A DNA stretch of 64,000 nucleotides, from positions 62,001 to 126,000 of the forward strand of contig NZ_MDEQ02000015.1 of the NCBI RefSeq assembly GCF_001883705.2. The letters are read 5' to 3'. The notes below the pieces were generated by a model. The model made no database searches. It worked only from the letters and a program-made list of their open reading frames with translations, and was not told the DNA's origin. This document shows, piece after piece, positions 44,233 to 52,738 of this stretch (the first letter of the stretch is position 1; each line of letters begins with the position of its first letter). Source of the DNA: Burkholderia catarinensis (GTDB taxonomy: Bacteria; Pseudomonadota; Gammaproteobacteria; Burkholderiales; Burkholderiaceae). Both the position numbers and the translations under genes were made by a program.

Positions 44233-44958
44233 TCAGTGCGGCAGCAGGCGCGTGAGCGCGGCGCTCGCGAGCGTCGCGATCTGCGCGAGGAAGTCGGTGG
44301 CCATCCCGTCGTGGAAGCGGCGCGGATCGGGCGAGCCGAGCACGAGCAGGCCGAACGCGGGGGCATCGGTGCCGGCGAGCGGCGCGCGCAGCGCGAGCAG
44401 CGCGACCGATGCGGCCGTGCCGTCGCCGGCCGGTGCGGCTTCCGCGCCTTCCGCCGCATTCGCGGCCGACGCGGCTACCGCCGGCGCAAGCCACTGCGCG
44501 GCTTCGAAGCCCGTGTTCGCGCCGCAGTACGGCGTCGACAGGCCGTTCGTGAAGAGGCGTACTTCCTCGCCGACCTGGCGCGCGAAGTCGGCTTGCGCGT
44601 AGGTGTCGGCGACGTCCCACACGCGCAGTGCCGTCTGCGGCACGTCGAACACGTCGGCGATGCCGTCGGCGATCGTGCGCGGCAGCGCATACGGATCGCG
44701 TTCCGAGATCACGCGTGCGGTCCAGCGGCTGAACTTCGCGGACAGGCTGTCGTTCTCGTGGCCGTAGCGCACGAGCTCGGCGAGGCGGCGCTCGAGATGC
44801 TTGTTCTTGTCGCGCAGCATTTCCATCTGCCGCTCCTGCAGCGAGATCGCGGCCTTGCCGTGCGGGTTCGCGAGACGGATCGTCGCGAGCAGTTCGGCAT
44901 GCTGCGCGAAGAATTCGGGATTGGCGAGCAGGTAGTCGGCGACTTCGCGATCGTTCAT
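44233..44958 (-). CDS. DUF484 family protein
   Basis: A 241-residue GAF-like cytoplasmic protein of unknown function, found between dapF and xerC in many proteobacteria. The N-terminus MNDREVADYLLANPEFFAQHAELL is typical (split here across helices), with ISLQERQMEMLRDKN forming a short coiled coil. An Ala-rich insertion occupies about residues 170-190. An upstream TTG at 44982 is possible, but 44958 matches the family start. Confidence 0.92.
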   Translation of the reverse strand: MNDREVADYLLANPEFFAQHAELLATIRLANPHGKAAISLQERQMEMLRDKNKHLERRLAELVRYGHENDSLSAKFSRWTARVISERDPYALPRTIADGIADVFDVPQTALRVWDVADTYAQADFARQVGEEVRLFTNGLSTPYCGANTGFEAAQWLAPAVAASAANAAEGAEAAPAGDGTAASVALLALRAPLAGTDAPAFGLLVLGSPDPRRFHDGMATDFLAQIATLASAALTRLLPH

Positions 44959-44995
44959 GTGGCTGGAGCGTTCAGTTATCAAGGACGTTGCAGGG

Positions 44996-45865
44996 TCAGG
45001 CGTTCAGGTCGATCTCGCCTTCGAACACGGTCGTGGCGGGGCCGGCCATCATCAGCGCGGCGGCTTCGTCGCGCGCGCCGTCCCAGCCGATCGTCAGTGT
45101 GCCGCCGTGCGTGTGGACGGTCACGGGCGAATCGAGCAGGCCGCGCCGGATGCCGGCCGCGACCGCCGCGCACGCGCCGGTGCCGCACGCAAGCGTCTCG
45201 CCCGCGCCGCGTTCGTACACGCGCAGCTTCACTTCGCTGCGCGACACGATCTGCATGAAGCCGGCGTTCACGCGCTGCGGGAAGCGCGCATGGCGCTCGA
45301 TCAGCGGGCCTTCTTCCAGCACCGGATACGCTTCGACGTCGTCGACGACCTGCACCGCGTGCGGATTGCCCATCGACACCGTCGAGATCCAGCGCGTCGC
45401 GCCGCCGACATCGAGCGGCCACAGCGTGTCGCGGCCCTCCGTGCGGCCGTCGAGGCCCGACGCTTCAAACGGGACTTGCGCCGGCGCGAACACGGGCGCA
45501 CCCATGTCGACGACGACTTCGCCGTTGTCCTGCAGCGTCAGCGTGATCAGGCCCTTCATCACCTGCACACGCACGCTGCGCTTGTCGGTCAGGCCGCGGT
45601 CGCTGACGAATTTCACGAAGCAGCGTGCGCCGTTGCCGCAGTGTTCGACCTCGCCGCCGTCGCAATTGAAGATCCGGTACTTGAAATCCGCGCCGTCGAC
45701 GGTCGGCTTTTCGACAAGCAGCAACTGGTCTGCGCCGATGCCGAAGTGGCGGTTGGCGAGCGCGCGCACCTGCGCTTCGGTGAGCGGCGGCAACGCGCGC
45801 GAATAGCCGTCGAGCACGACGAAGTCGTTGCCCGCGCCGTGCATCTTGGTGAACGAGAGTTTCAC
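44996..45865 (-). CDS. dapF: diaminopimelate epimerase
   Basis: Interconverts LL- and meso-diaminopimelate for lysine and peptidoglycan. 289 residues with the two catalytic cysteines in VEHCGNGARC and LACGTGACA. GTG at 45865 gives the standard opening VKLSFTKMHGAGNDFVV. An open frame continues upstream but lacks similarity. Confidence 0.96.
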   Translation of the reverse strand: MKLSFTKMHGAGNDFVVLDGYSRALPPLTEAQVRALANRHFGIGADQLLLVEKPTVDGADFKYRIFNCDGGEVEHCGNGARCFVKFVSDRGLTDKRSVRVQVMKGLITLTLQDNGEVVVDMGAPVFAPAQVPFEASGLDGRTEGRDTLWPLDVGGATRWISTVSMGNPHAVQVVDDVEAYPVLEEGPLIERHARFPQRVNAGFMQIVSRSEVKLRVYERGAGETLACGTGACAAVAAGIRRGLLDSPVTVHTHGGTLTIGWDGARDEAAALMMAGPATTVFEGEIDLNA

Positions 45866-46197
45866 TGGGTCCGGAATTCCATGGCGAACAAGGCGGTCAG
45901 CGCGGCTCGCCCGACACCGCGCCATGCCGGGCGGCGTCGTTCGTCGTGCTGATCTCAACCGCAAATGATACATGCAGCCGACAGGGGCGTCCTGCGCGGG
46001 GCGGGTGTTCGGCTTCGCTTGCGAGGGGGAGCGGGACGATATCCGCCGAACGGCTGACTGGTTGCGCGGGCGGCGGGCGGGCAGATTCAGGTGGTGCGGC
46101 GGGATGGACGGGGTCGGGACGGGTGGGCCCGGCGGCGCGAGTCCGGGCATCGCGAGGGCACGGGATGATCCGCGTGCGTGTTTTCGTACCGGTCAAA
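45866..46197. other. intergenic region between dapF and higB
   Basis: No convincing gene. It separates divergent dapF and higBA and is less GC-biased than the flanks. This is probably the join where the toxin-antitoxin pair was inserted. Confidence 0.4.
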
Positions 46198-46237
46198 TTG
46201 ACAATTCAATCAGGCGATTCGTATAGTGTGGATATAC
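46198..46237 (+). promoter_or_regulatory. higBA promoter with overlapping inverted repeat
   Basis: TTGACA -35 (46198-46203) and TATAGT -10 (46222-46227), 18-bp spacer. GTATA-N7-TATAC (46221-46237) lies across the -10, a likely operator for HigA autorepression. Confidence 0.7.
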
Positions 46238-46283
46238 GACATGCGGGCCATGCTGTCGATATCGCCTCGCGTGTGGGAGTCCC

Positions 46284-46562
46284 ATGATCAAGTCATGGCA
46301 GCACAAGGGGCTGGAAGCGTTTTTCACGAACGGAAGCAAGGCGGGCATTCGACCGGACCATGCCCCGAGGCTGAGGCGCCAGCTCGTCCGTCTCGACATG
46401 GCGAGTCAGCCGCTCGACATGAACGTGCCGGGCTGGGGCTTTCATGGCCTCGCCGGCGGGTTGGAGGGTTACTGTTCGGTGAGCGTGAGCGTCAACTGGC
46501 GCCTGACGTTCCGGTTCGAGGGCCCCGATGTCGTCCTGGTCAATTATCAAGACTATCACTGA
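46284..46562 (+). CDS. higB: HigB-type toxin (RelE superfamily mRNA interferase)
   Basis: A 92-residue protein matching the HigB/plasmid killer family: MIKSWQHKGLEAFFTNGSK, HAPRLRRQLVRLDMA, WRLTFRFEGPDVVLVNYQDYH. Such toxins cleave mRNA at the ribosome. The gene precedes its antitoxin, the order typical of higBA and the reverse of most toxin-antitoxin pairs. It has its own promoter. Confidence 0.9.
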   Translation: MIKSWQHKGLEAFFTNGSKAGIRPDHAPRLRRQLVRLDMASQPLDMNVPGWGFHGLAGGLEGYCSVSVSVNWRLTFRFEGPDVVLVNYQDYH

Positions 46563-46576
46563 GGTCATTCAACGCC

Positions 46577-46879
46577 ATGACTCGCATCTTCAATCCGCCC
46601 CATCCGGGCGAGGCGCTGCGCGACGACGTTTTGCCGGCGCTCGGCCTGACTGTCACCGAGGCCGCCGCGCAGCTCGGTGTGACGCGGGCGGCGCTGTCGC
46701 GCATCCTGCACGGCCACGCCGGCATCTCGCCGGAAATGGCGTTGCGCCTCGAGGCGTGGCTTGGCGAAGAGAACGGCGGCCGTGCGGACCTGTGGCTCGC
46801 GCAGCAAGCCGCCTACGACCTGTGGCAGGCACGCGCGAAAGGCTTGCCGAAGGTAACCAGGGCGCAGGCGCGCGCATGA
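46577..46879 (+). CDS. higA: HigA-type antitoxin
   Basis: A 100-residue helix-turn-helix protein (FNPPHPGEALRDDVLPALGL, then VTEAAAQLGVTRAALSRILHG) of the HigA/VapI family. It neutralises HigB and probably represses the promoter at the inverted repeat upstream. It starts 14 bp after higB. Confidence 0.9.
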   Translation: MTRIFNPPHPGEALRDDVLPALGLTVTEAAAQLGVTRAALSRILHGHAGISPEMALRLEAWLGEENGGRADLWLAQQAAYDLWQARAKGLPKVTRAQARA

Positions 46880-46898
46880 CGGCGCGCCCGCGGCCGGG

Positions 46899-47783
46899 TC
46901 AGTACAGGCTCGGCTCGCCCGGCGGGCGCGTCTTGAAGCGCTTGTGGACCCAGTAGTACTGCTCGGGCATCAGCGGGATCTGCTCCTCGAGGAATTCGTT
47001 CATCCGCCGCGCGTCGAGATCGTCGTCGCCGGTCGGGTAGTCGGCCCACGGCTTGAAGACCTTCAGCCGGTAGCCCTTGTAGTTCGGCAGCACCTCGCCG
47101 ATAAAGGGCAGAACCTGCGCGTGGCCGGTCTTTGCGAACCGGCCGACCGCCGTCAGCGTGCAGGCGGGTACGCCGAAGAAGGGCACGAACGTCGAGTTGC
47201 GCAGCCCGTAGTCCATGTCGGCGCCCAGCATCACCGGCTTGCGGTCGCGCAGCCAGCGCAGCACGGTACGCGCGCTGTCGGCCCGGCTCGCCAGTTCCGC
47301 GCCGAAGCGGCTGCGGCCGGCTTTGGCCGCGGCTTCGATTTCCGGGTTCTTCATCGGCGTGTAGAGCGAGCCGCACGTGCGGCCGAGTGCGAGATTGATC
47401 GCCATCGAGCCGGCCTCGATGCCGACGAAATGGAAGCCGAGCAGGAGGGTCGGCGGCATGTCCGGATCGCTGAGGTCGACCTCGCTCTCCACCGTGAACA
47501 GCTTGCGGTAGACCTGTTCCGACGCGAACCACTGGTAGCTGCGCTCGACGTAGCTGCGGATCGCGTGGCGGAAATGCTGGCCGGCCACTTCCTCGCGCCG
47601 TTCGTCGCTCCAGTCCGGGAAGCAGAGTTTCAGATTGGTATGTACGATGCGCTTTCGCCCGCTGGGGATCTGGTACAGCAGCCAGCCGAGACCATCGCCG
47701 AGCCGCGCGGTCAGGCCGTACGGCAACCGGGCGAGCAGCTTCAGAAAGCCGATGGCGAGATGTGTGCCGAGGCGGCCTAGCAT
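46899..47783 (-). CDS. lpxL: lipid A biosynthesis acyltransferase (LpxL/HtrB family)
   Basis: Adds a secondary acyl chain to lipid A at the inner-membrane face. 294 residues: an N-terminal hydrophobic anchor (HLAIGFLKLLARLP), the HX4E catalytic motif in GFHFVGIEAG, and GADMDYGLRNSTFVPFFG. ATG at 47783 gives MLGRLGTHLAIG. It is divergent from metK and convergent with higA. Which acyl chain it adds is unknown. Confidence 0.9.
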   Translation of the reverse strand: MLGRLGTHLAIGFLKLLARLPYGLTARLGDGLGWLLYQIPSGRKRIVHTNLKLCFPDWSDERREEVAGQHFRHAIRSYVERSYQWFASEQVYRKLFTVESEVDLSDPDMPPTLLLGFHFVGIEAGSMAINLALGRTCGSLYTPMKNPEIEAAAKAGRSRFGAELASRADSARTVLRWLRDRKPVMLGADMDYGLRNSTFVPFFGVPACTLTAVGRFAKTGHAQVLPFIGEVLPNYKGYRLKVFKPWADYPTGDDDLDARRMNEFLEEQIPLMPEQYYWVHKRFKTRPPGEPSLY

Positions 47784-47865
47784 GCGGGACCTCCGTGGGG
47801 CCGGCTGGCCGGCGCGTTGCGAACAGGGGGGTAAGACGGCGGAAGATGCAGCACGTGCGGCACTC

Positions 47866-47893
47866 TGTGACAATTCAGGAAAGCCGCTATAAT
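47866..47893 (+). promoter_or_regulatory. metK promoter
   Basis: Consensus TATAAT -10 at 47888-47893, with a weak TGTGAC -35 at 47866-47871 (16-bp spacer). The predicted transcript start (~47900) coincides with the first stem of the riboswitch-like leader. Confidence 0.65.
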
Positions 47894-47898
47894 ACGGT

Positions 47899-47983
47899 CT
47901 TCGCCGAGTTAACTGACAACTTGCGGGGCGAAGCCGGCTGGTGCGACATGCGCTGTCCGGTCCTGGTAATCCGCTAAAGCGTC
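47899..47983 (+). ncRNA. SAM-II-like riboswitch aptamer with an extra hairpin, metK leader
   Basis: P1 is CTTCGCC (47899-47905) with GGCGAAG (47927-47933). The loop shares its GA-TT start, CTGAC centre and TTGCG end with the metX leader. P2 pairs TTGC (47921-47924) with GC/AA of GCTAA (47973-47977) around an unpaired T, and GAC (47915-47917) with GTC (47981-47983). A hairpin closed by CCGG/CCGG is inserted in the third loop. AAGCG/CGCTT (47977-47990) could form an alternative hairpin. Less canonical than the metX leader. Confidence 0.62.
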
Positions 47984-48048
47984 GCCGCTTCAGGCCCAAC
48001 GAAGCTGGCTACGTGAAACCAACCGTAACCACACAGGAGCCTGAAAAA

Positions 48049-49236
48049 GTGGCAAACGATTATCTCTTCACGTCCGAATCCGTCTCCGAAGGCCATCCGG
48101 ACAAAGTCGCGGACCAAATCTCGGACGCGATTCTCGACGCCATCCTCGAGCAGGACAAATATTCCCGCGTTGCGGCGGAAACGCTGTGCAACACGGGTCT
48201 CGTCGTTCTGGCCGGTGAAATCACCACGACGGCGAACATCGATTACATCCAGATCGCGCGCGACACGATCAAGCGCATCGGCTACGACAACACCGACTAC
48301 GGCATCGACTACAAGGGTTGCGCGGTGCTCGTCGCGTACGACAAGCAGTCGCCGGACATCGCCCAGGGCGTCGATCGTGCCCACGACGACAACCTCGACC
48401 AGGGTGCGGGCGACCAGGGCCTGATGTTCGGTTACGCGTGCGACGAAACGCCGGAACTGATGCCGCTGCCGATCTACCTGTCGCACCGTCTCGTCGAGCG
48501 CCAGGCCAGCCTGCGCCGCGACGGCCGCCTGCAATGGCTGCGCCCGGACGCGAAGTCGCAGGTGACGGTCCGCTACGTCGACGGCCGCCCCGATTCGATC
48601 GACACAGTCGTGCTGTCGACGCAGCATGCACCGGACATCGAACTGCCGGCGCTGCGCGAAGCCGTGATCGAGGAAATCATCAAGCCGACGCTGCCGGCCG
48701 ACCTGATCAAGGGCGACATCAAGTTCCTCGTGAACCCGACCGGCCGGTTCGTGATCGGCGGCCCGCAGGGCGACTGCGGCCTGACGGGCCGCAAGATCAT
48801 CGTCGACACGTACGGCGGTGCCGCACCGCACGGCGGCGGCGCGTTCTCGGGCAAGGATCCGTCGAAGGTCGACCGTTCGGCTGCGTATGCAGGCCGCTAC
48901 GTCGCGAAGAACATCGTCGCCGCCGGCCTCGCGTCGCGCGCGCTGATCCAGGTGTCGTACGCGATCGGCGTCGCCGAGCCGACCTCGGTGATGGTCAATA
49001 CGTTCGGCACGGGCCGCGTGTCGGATGCGGTGATCACGAAGCTCGTGCGCGAGCATTTCGATCTGCGTCCGAAGGGCATCATCAAGATGCTCGACCTGCT
49101 GCGCCCGATCTACGAGAAGACGGCTGCTTACGGCCACTTCGGCCGCGAAGAGCCGGAATTCTCGTGGGAAGCGACCGACAAGGCGCTTGCACTGGCCGAA
49201 GCGGCCGGCGTGGAGCCGACGGCCCGCGTCGCGTAA
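48049..49236 (+). CDS. metK: S-adenosylmethionine synthetase
   Basis: Makes SAM from methionine and ATP. 395 residues with the signatures GHPDKVADQISDAILD (ATP/metal site), GAGDQGLMFGYA, the P-loop-like GGGAFSGKDPSKVDRS and the typical C-terminus. GTG at 48049 is preceded by GGAG (48036-48039) and gives VANDYLFTSESVSEGHPD, the family start. The ~150-base leader folds as a SAM-II-like riboswitch, so the product may feed back on its own synthesis. Confidence 0.97.
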   Translation: MANDYLFTSESVSEGHPDKVADQISDAILDAILEQDKYSRVAAETLCNTGLVVLAGEITTTANIDYIQIARDTIKRIGYDNTDYGIDYKGCAVLVAYDKQSPDIAQGVDRAHDDNLDQGAGDQGLMFGYACDETPELMPLPIYLSHRLVERQASLRRDGRLQWLRPDAKSQVTVRYVDGRPDSIDTVVLSTQHAPDIELPALREAVIEEIIKPTLPADLIKGDIKFLVNPTGRFVIGGPQGDCGLTGRKIIVDTYGGAAPHGGGAFSGKDPSKVDRSAAYAGRYVAKNIVAAGLASRALIQVSYAIGVAEPTSVMVNTFGTGRVSDAVITKLVREHFDLRPKGIIKMLDLLRPIYEKTAAYGHFGREEPEFSWEATDKALALAEAAGVEPTARVA

Positions 49237-49254
49237 GCGTCGTTCGCCGAAATG

Positions 49255-49284
49255 AAAAACCCCGGCTTTGCCGGGGTTTTTTTT
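49255..49284 (+). terminator. terminator of metK
   Basis: 9-bp stem AACCCCGGC / GCCGGGGTT, TTT loop, followed by a T8 tract. Confidence 0.95.
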
Positions 49285-49344
49285 GGGTTTCGATCGCCGG
49301 CACGACGGCGGCGATCGTCGCGGGCAGTGCCCGCCGGCGCACCT

Positions 49345-49686
49345 TCAGCGCGCGCCGAACCCGAACCAGCCGTTGCTGGCCGCCAGGCGGCGCGGGCGGT
49401 TGATGCGGCGCTGCGGGCCGAGCGCACGGCGCAGTGCAAGCGCGCGCAGCGACGACGGCTTCTGCAGCAGCGAGCGAAGGCCGGCACGGCGTACGAACGC
49501 CTGTGTGCTCATCATCGAGAAAAACGCGTGGAACCACGCACGGATACCGTCCAGCCGGCTATGTGCGTGCGTACGCTCGGCCAGCGCCTGCCTGCGTGCG
49601 CGGTGATGGCGCAGCGAGCGGGCAGGAGCGGACGGCACGACGCGCTTCGCAGCGCGGCTGAAACGGGAAGTCAGACGGAATGGCAT
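49345..49686 (-). CDS. hypothetical Arg-rich protein
   Basis: A possible 113-residue protein, convergent with metK. Codon choice (CTG, CGC, GCG, TTC) fits its neighbours. Composition is about 25% Arg, with a hydrophobic patch WFHAFFSMMS near residue 52. I recognise no domain, and no good ribosome binding site precedes ATG 49686. It may be a real lineage-specific gene or a chance frame. Confidence 0.45.
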   Translation of the reverse strand: MPFRLTSRFSRAAKRVVPSAPARSLRHHRARRQALAERTHAHSRLDGIRAWFHAFFSMMSTQAFVRRAGLRSLLQKPSSLRALALRRALGPQRRINRPRRLAASNGWFGFGAR

Positions 49687-50039
49687 GTGAACGATGCTTC
49701 GCTTGTATGGATGGCGCCCTTGAAGAGCGCACTGGTATGAACGGCCTCGGATGACGCAACGGATCTTACTGAAAGTCGCTGCGCGCCGCGCCCGCGAAAA
49801 CTGACAGGCCGCGACAGGCTACAGGGGATTCATGACGGGCAAAAGTCGCGATAAACCCTTGTGCCGCAAGGCGTGTGCCGCATACCGCCTGTCGGTGAGG
49901 CCAGCGCCGCGCCGCACAGTTCCCTTGAGCCAGATCAAATCGGCGAATGGCATGCCCCTGCGCACGACAATGGTGCTGTTCGCGGCATCCGGCGCCGATT
50001 TACAATCGTCACATTCACACAATAAACGTCTGGCATCCC
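49687..50039. other. intergenic region upstream of the PhyH gene
   Basis: 353 bp without a convincing gene. It holds a TTGAG-CCAG-ATCAA near-palindrome (49926-49939) resembling an FNR/Anr box, and TACAAT at 50001-50006 as a possible -10. Confidence 0.4.
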
Positions 50040-50813
50040 ATGTCGTCTCCATTGCAGTCGGAATCGATCCGCGCGCAAGTCGCGGAATTGCGCGAGCGCG
50101 GCTTCGTCGTCGCGCGTGGCCTCGTCGGCGAGCAACAGTGCGCGGCGCTCAAGCAGATCGCCGAGCGCCAGTTGCAGGAAGCCGCCGAGCCGATCGAATT
50201 CGAGGCGGACCTGCGCTACCCGGGCGCACCCGAATCGAAGTACGCGCCGGGCGGGCACACGGTGCGGCGGCTGCTCGATGCGTACACGCGCGATCCGGCC
50301 TTCGCCGAGCGCGCGATCGCACCTGAAATCGGCGCATGGATGCACGAGTATTTCGGCGAAGAGCCGGTGCTGTCGCGCGCGCATCACAACTGCATGATGA
50401 CGAAGCACCCCGCGTACGGCAGCCTGACGGGCTGGCATCGCGATTTCCGCTACTGGTCGTTCGAGCGCGCGGACATGGTGTCGGTGTGGCTCGCGCTCGG
50501 ACCGGAAACGAACGAGAACGGCGCACTGTGGCTCGTGCCGGGTTCGCATACGGCCGAATTCGGGCCTGAAGCGTTCGACGATGCGAAGTTCTTCCGCAGC
50601 GACCTGCCGGAGAACCGGAAGATGATCGACGCGGCCACGTGCCCGTCGCTCCGGACGGGCGACGTCGTGTTCTTCCACAGCAACACGCTGCATTCGGCCG
50701 GGCAGAACCGCTCCGACCAGGTGAAGTTCTCGCTCGTGTACACCTACCACGGCGCGAGCAACCGGCCGCTGCCCGGCACGCGCTCGGCGGCGAAACCGGA
50801 AGTGCGGTTCTAG
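50040..50813 (+). CDS. phytanoyl-CoA dioxygenase (PhyH) family protein
   Basis: A 257-residue Fe(II)/2-oxoglutarate oxygenase. Metal ligands are His and Asp in GWHRDFRYW and the distal His in NTLHSAGQNRS, with an Arg nearby for 2-oxoglutarate. The substrate is not evident; members hydroxylate lipids, amino acids or secondary metabolites. ATG at 50040 gives MSSPLQSESIRAQVAEL. It stands alone, with a terminator downstream. Confidence 0.87.
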   Translation: MSSPLQSESIRAQVAELRERGFVVARGLVGEQQCAALKQIAERQLQEAAEPIEFEADLRYPGAPESKYAPGGHTVRRLLDAYTRDPAFAERAIAPEIGAWMHEYFGEEPVLSRAHHNCMMTKHPAYGSLTGWHRDFRYWSFERADMVSVWLALGPETNENGALWLVPGSHTAEFGPEAFDDAKFFRSDLPENRKMIDAATCPSLRTGDVVFFHSNTLHSAGQNRSDQVKFSLVYTYHGASNRPLPGTRSAAKPEVRF

Positions 50814-50925
50814 GGCCAGCGCAAGCCCGTTATTAGCGTGAACAGGCTAGGCGCAGATCGGGCGGCCTGCAAAGCCGTCGCGATCGCGCGATTCGATGCG
50901 GTTGCGCATCGCGGGCGGATGAAGC

Positions 50926-50954
50926 AACGGGCGGCCTGGCCGCCCGTTTCGTTT
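50926..50954 (+). terminator. terminator after the PhyH gene
   Basis: 10-bp stem AACGGGCGGC / GCCGCCCGTT with a 3-base loop and a TTTCGTTT tail, between convergent genes. Confidence 0.75.
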
Positions 50955-51007
50955 GATGCGGCCCGTTCGTGTGACGCGGGCCGTGCGTGCGTCGCGCGGC
51001 GGCGCGA

Positions 51008-51214
51008 TCAGCGCTTGCCGCCGGGCATCGCGAGGCCGATCAGGCCGATGAACGATGCGACGGCGCCGCCCACGATCAGCAGGATCGTCTTCGTTGCGGG
51101 CGAGCCGGTGAAGAAGCGCGACATGTTGTCGTTGATCGAATGGAACGACTGCCCGCCGAAGTACAGCAGCACGACGCCGCCGACGAGCAGCGCAACCGAG
51201 ATGACCCGGGACAT
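51008..51214 (-). CDS. DUF3185 small membrane protein
   Basis: A 68-residue protein with two hydrophobic helices (VISVALLVGGVVLLYFG and TILLIVGGAVASFIGLIG) flanking a short loop with SFHSINDNMSRFFTGSP, the layout of DUF3185. Function unknown. ATG at 51214. Confidence 0.8.
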   Translation of the reverse strand: MSRVISVALLVGGVVLLYFGGQSFHSINDNMSRFFTGSPATKTILLIVGGAVASFIGLIGLAMPGGKR

Positions 51215-51401
51215 ACCAACCTCGCTGAAACGGTGATTCGAGACGCCGCAGTGTAGGCGACGCCCGCGGTCGCGTCCATCGCCGTGCGCGCATCGGTCGC
51301 CTTCGCTACCATAGCCGCGTGATGCGCTTTCTCCGCCGCCGTCGCGCCATGGGCGCGGCCGGCGCGCGCCCTTCTGTCCGACGTCCCGACGGGAAATACT
51401 C

Positions 51402-52445
51402 ATGGCCTACGAAGCAGCTTCCGAACGTTATGCTGACATGCACTACCGCACCTGCGGCAAATCCGGGCTCAAACTGCCCGCCCTGTCGCTCGGCCTGTGG
51501 CACAACTTCGGCGACTCGACGCCGATCTCGACGCAGCGCGAGATCCTGCGCACCGCGTTCGACCTCGGCATCAACCACTTCGATCTCGCGAACAACTACG
51601 GGCCGCCGTACGGTAGCGCCGAAACCAACTTCGGCCGGCTGCTGAGGGAGGATTTCCGGCCGTATCGCGACGAGCTGCTGATCTCGACGAAGGCCGGCTG
51701 GGACATGTGGCCGGGGCCGTACGGCAGCGGCGGCGGGTCGCGCAAGTACGTGCTCGCGAGCCTCGACCAGAGCCTGCAGCGGATGGGGCTCGACTACGTC
51801 GACATCTTCTATTCGCACCGCTTCGACGCGCACACGCCGCTCGAGGAAACGGCGGGCGCGCTCGCGTCGGCCGTGCAGCAGGGCAAGGCGCTCTACATCG
51901 GCATTTCGTCGTATTCGGCGGCGAAGACGCGCGAGATGGCCGAGCTGCTCGCGCAGTACCGGGTGCCGCTGCTGATCCACCAGCCTTCGTACAACATGCT
52001 GAACCGCTGGATCGAGAGCGACCTGCTCGGCACGCTCGACGACGTCGGCGCGGGCAGCATCGCCTTTACGCCGCTCGCACAGGGGCTGCTCACGTCGAAG
52101 TACCTGAACGGCGTGCCGGCGGACGCGCGCGTGAACAAGCCGGGCGGCGGCTCGCTGAAGCAGGATCACTTGAGCGCGGACAATCTCGAGCATGTGCGCA
52201 AGCTCAACGCGATCGCCGAGCGGCGCGGGCAGAGCCTCGCGCAGATGGCGCTGGCGTGGGTGTTGCGCAACGGCCGCGTGACGTCCGCGCTGATCGGCGC
52301 GAGCCGTGCGGAGCAGGTGCGTGAAAACGTCGGTGCGCTGAAGAACCTCGAATTCTCGGCGGAGGAACTCGCGGAGATCGATCGTCACGCGACGGAAGGC
52401 GGTATCAATCTTTGGGAAAAGCCGTCCACCGATCAGGCTATCTGA
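51402..52445 (+). CDS. aldo/keto reductase (YghZ / glyceraldehyde-3-phosphate reductase-like)
   Basis: A 347-residue NADPH-dependent reductase of the AKR14/Kv-beta-like group. Catalytic tetrad: D and Y in FDLANNYGPPYGSAE, K in ISTKAGWDMWPGPYG, H in IFYSHRFD. The C-terminal cofactor loop is LIGASRAEQVRENV. The WPGPYG-GGSRKY segment is typical of YghZ, which reduces L-glyceraldehyde 3-phosphate and methylglyoxal; the activity is inferred. Confidence 0.9.
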   Translation: MAYEAASERYADMHYRTCGKSGLKLPALSLGLWHNFGDSTPISTQREILRTAFDLGINHFDLANNYGPPYGSAETNFGRLLREDFRPYRDELLISTKAGWDMWPGPYGSGGGSRKYVLASLDQSLQRMGLDYVDIFYSHRFDAHTPLEETAGALASAVQQGKALYIGISSYSAAKTREMAELLAQYRVPLLIHQPSYNMLNRWIESDLLGTLDDVGAGSIAFTPLAQGLLTSKYLNGVPADARVNKPGGGSLKQDHLSADNLEHVRKLNAIAERRGQSLAQMALAWVLRNGRVTSALIGASRAEQVRENVGALKNLEFSAEELAEIDRHATEGGINLWEKPSTDQAI

Positions 52446-52552
52446 CCGGCAGTCGATACGGCATGCGAAACATCGCGTGCCGTATGCCGGCTTGCAGGCA
52501 GCACATTGCATCGCTGCGGTGCAGCGATGCGCGTCAAGCACGAGTGGTGCGG

Positions 52553-52738
52553 CTAGAGCAGGGCAGGCAGGCCTTCGACAAGCAATACCGCGACGCCGAC
52601 GCCGAGGATGACGCCCAGCACGCGCAGCAGGTTGTGGCGGAATTCGGTTGCGCACGGCACCGCGCCGAGAAATAGCGCTCCGGCCAGCGCCATCGGGATC
52701 AACAGGATGAAATCGCCGATCGTGAAGTAGGTCGTCAT
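52553..52738 (-). CDS. small hydrophobic membrane protein
   Basis: A 61-residue protein with two membrane helices (FILLIPMALAGALFLGAV and VLGVILGVGVAVLLVEG) joined by a short polar loop PCATEFRHN. GGAGA precedes ATG 52738. No family recognised; function unknown. Confidence 0.65.
   Translation of the reverse strand: MTTYFTIGDFILLIPMALAGALFLGAVPCATEFRHNLLRVLGVILGVGVAVLLVEGLPALL

Noticed and set aside
49819..50052. 77-codon minus-strand frame overlapping the PhyH start
   Set aside because: Mixed codon use, overlap with the PhyH promoter region and no similarity.
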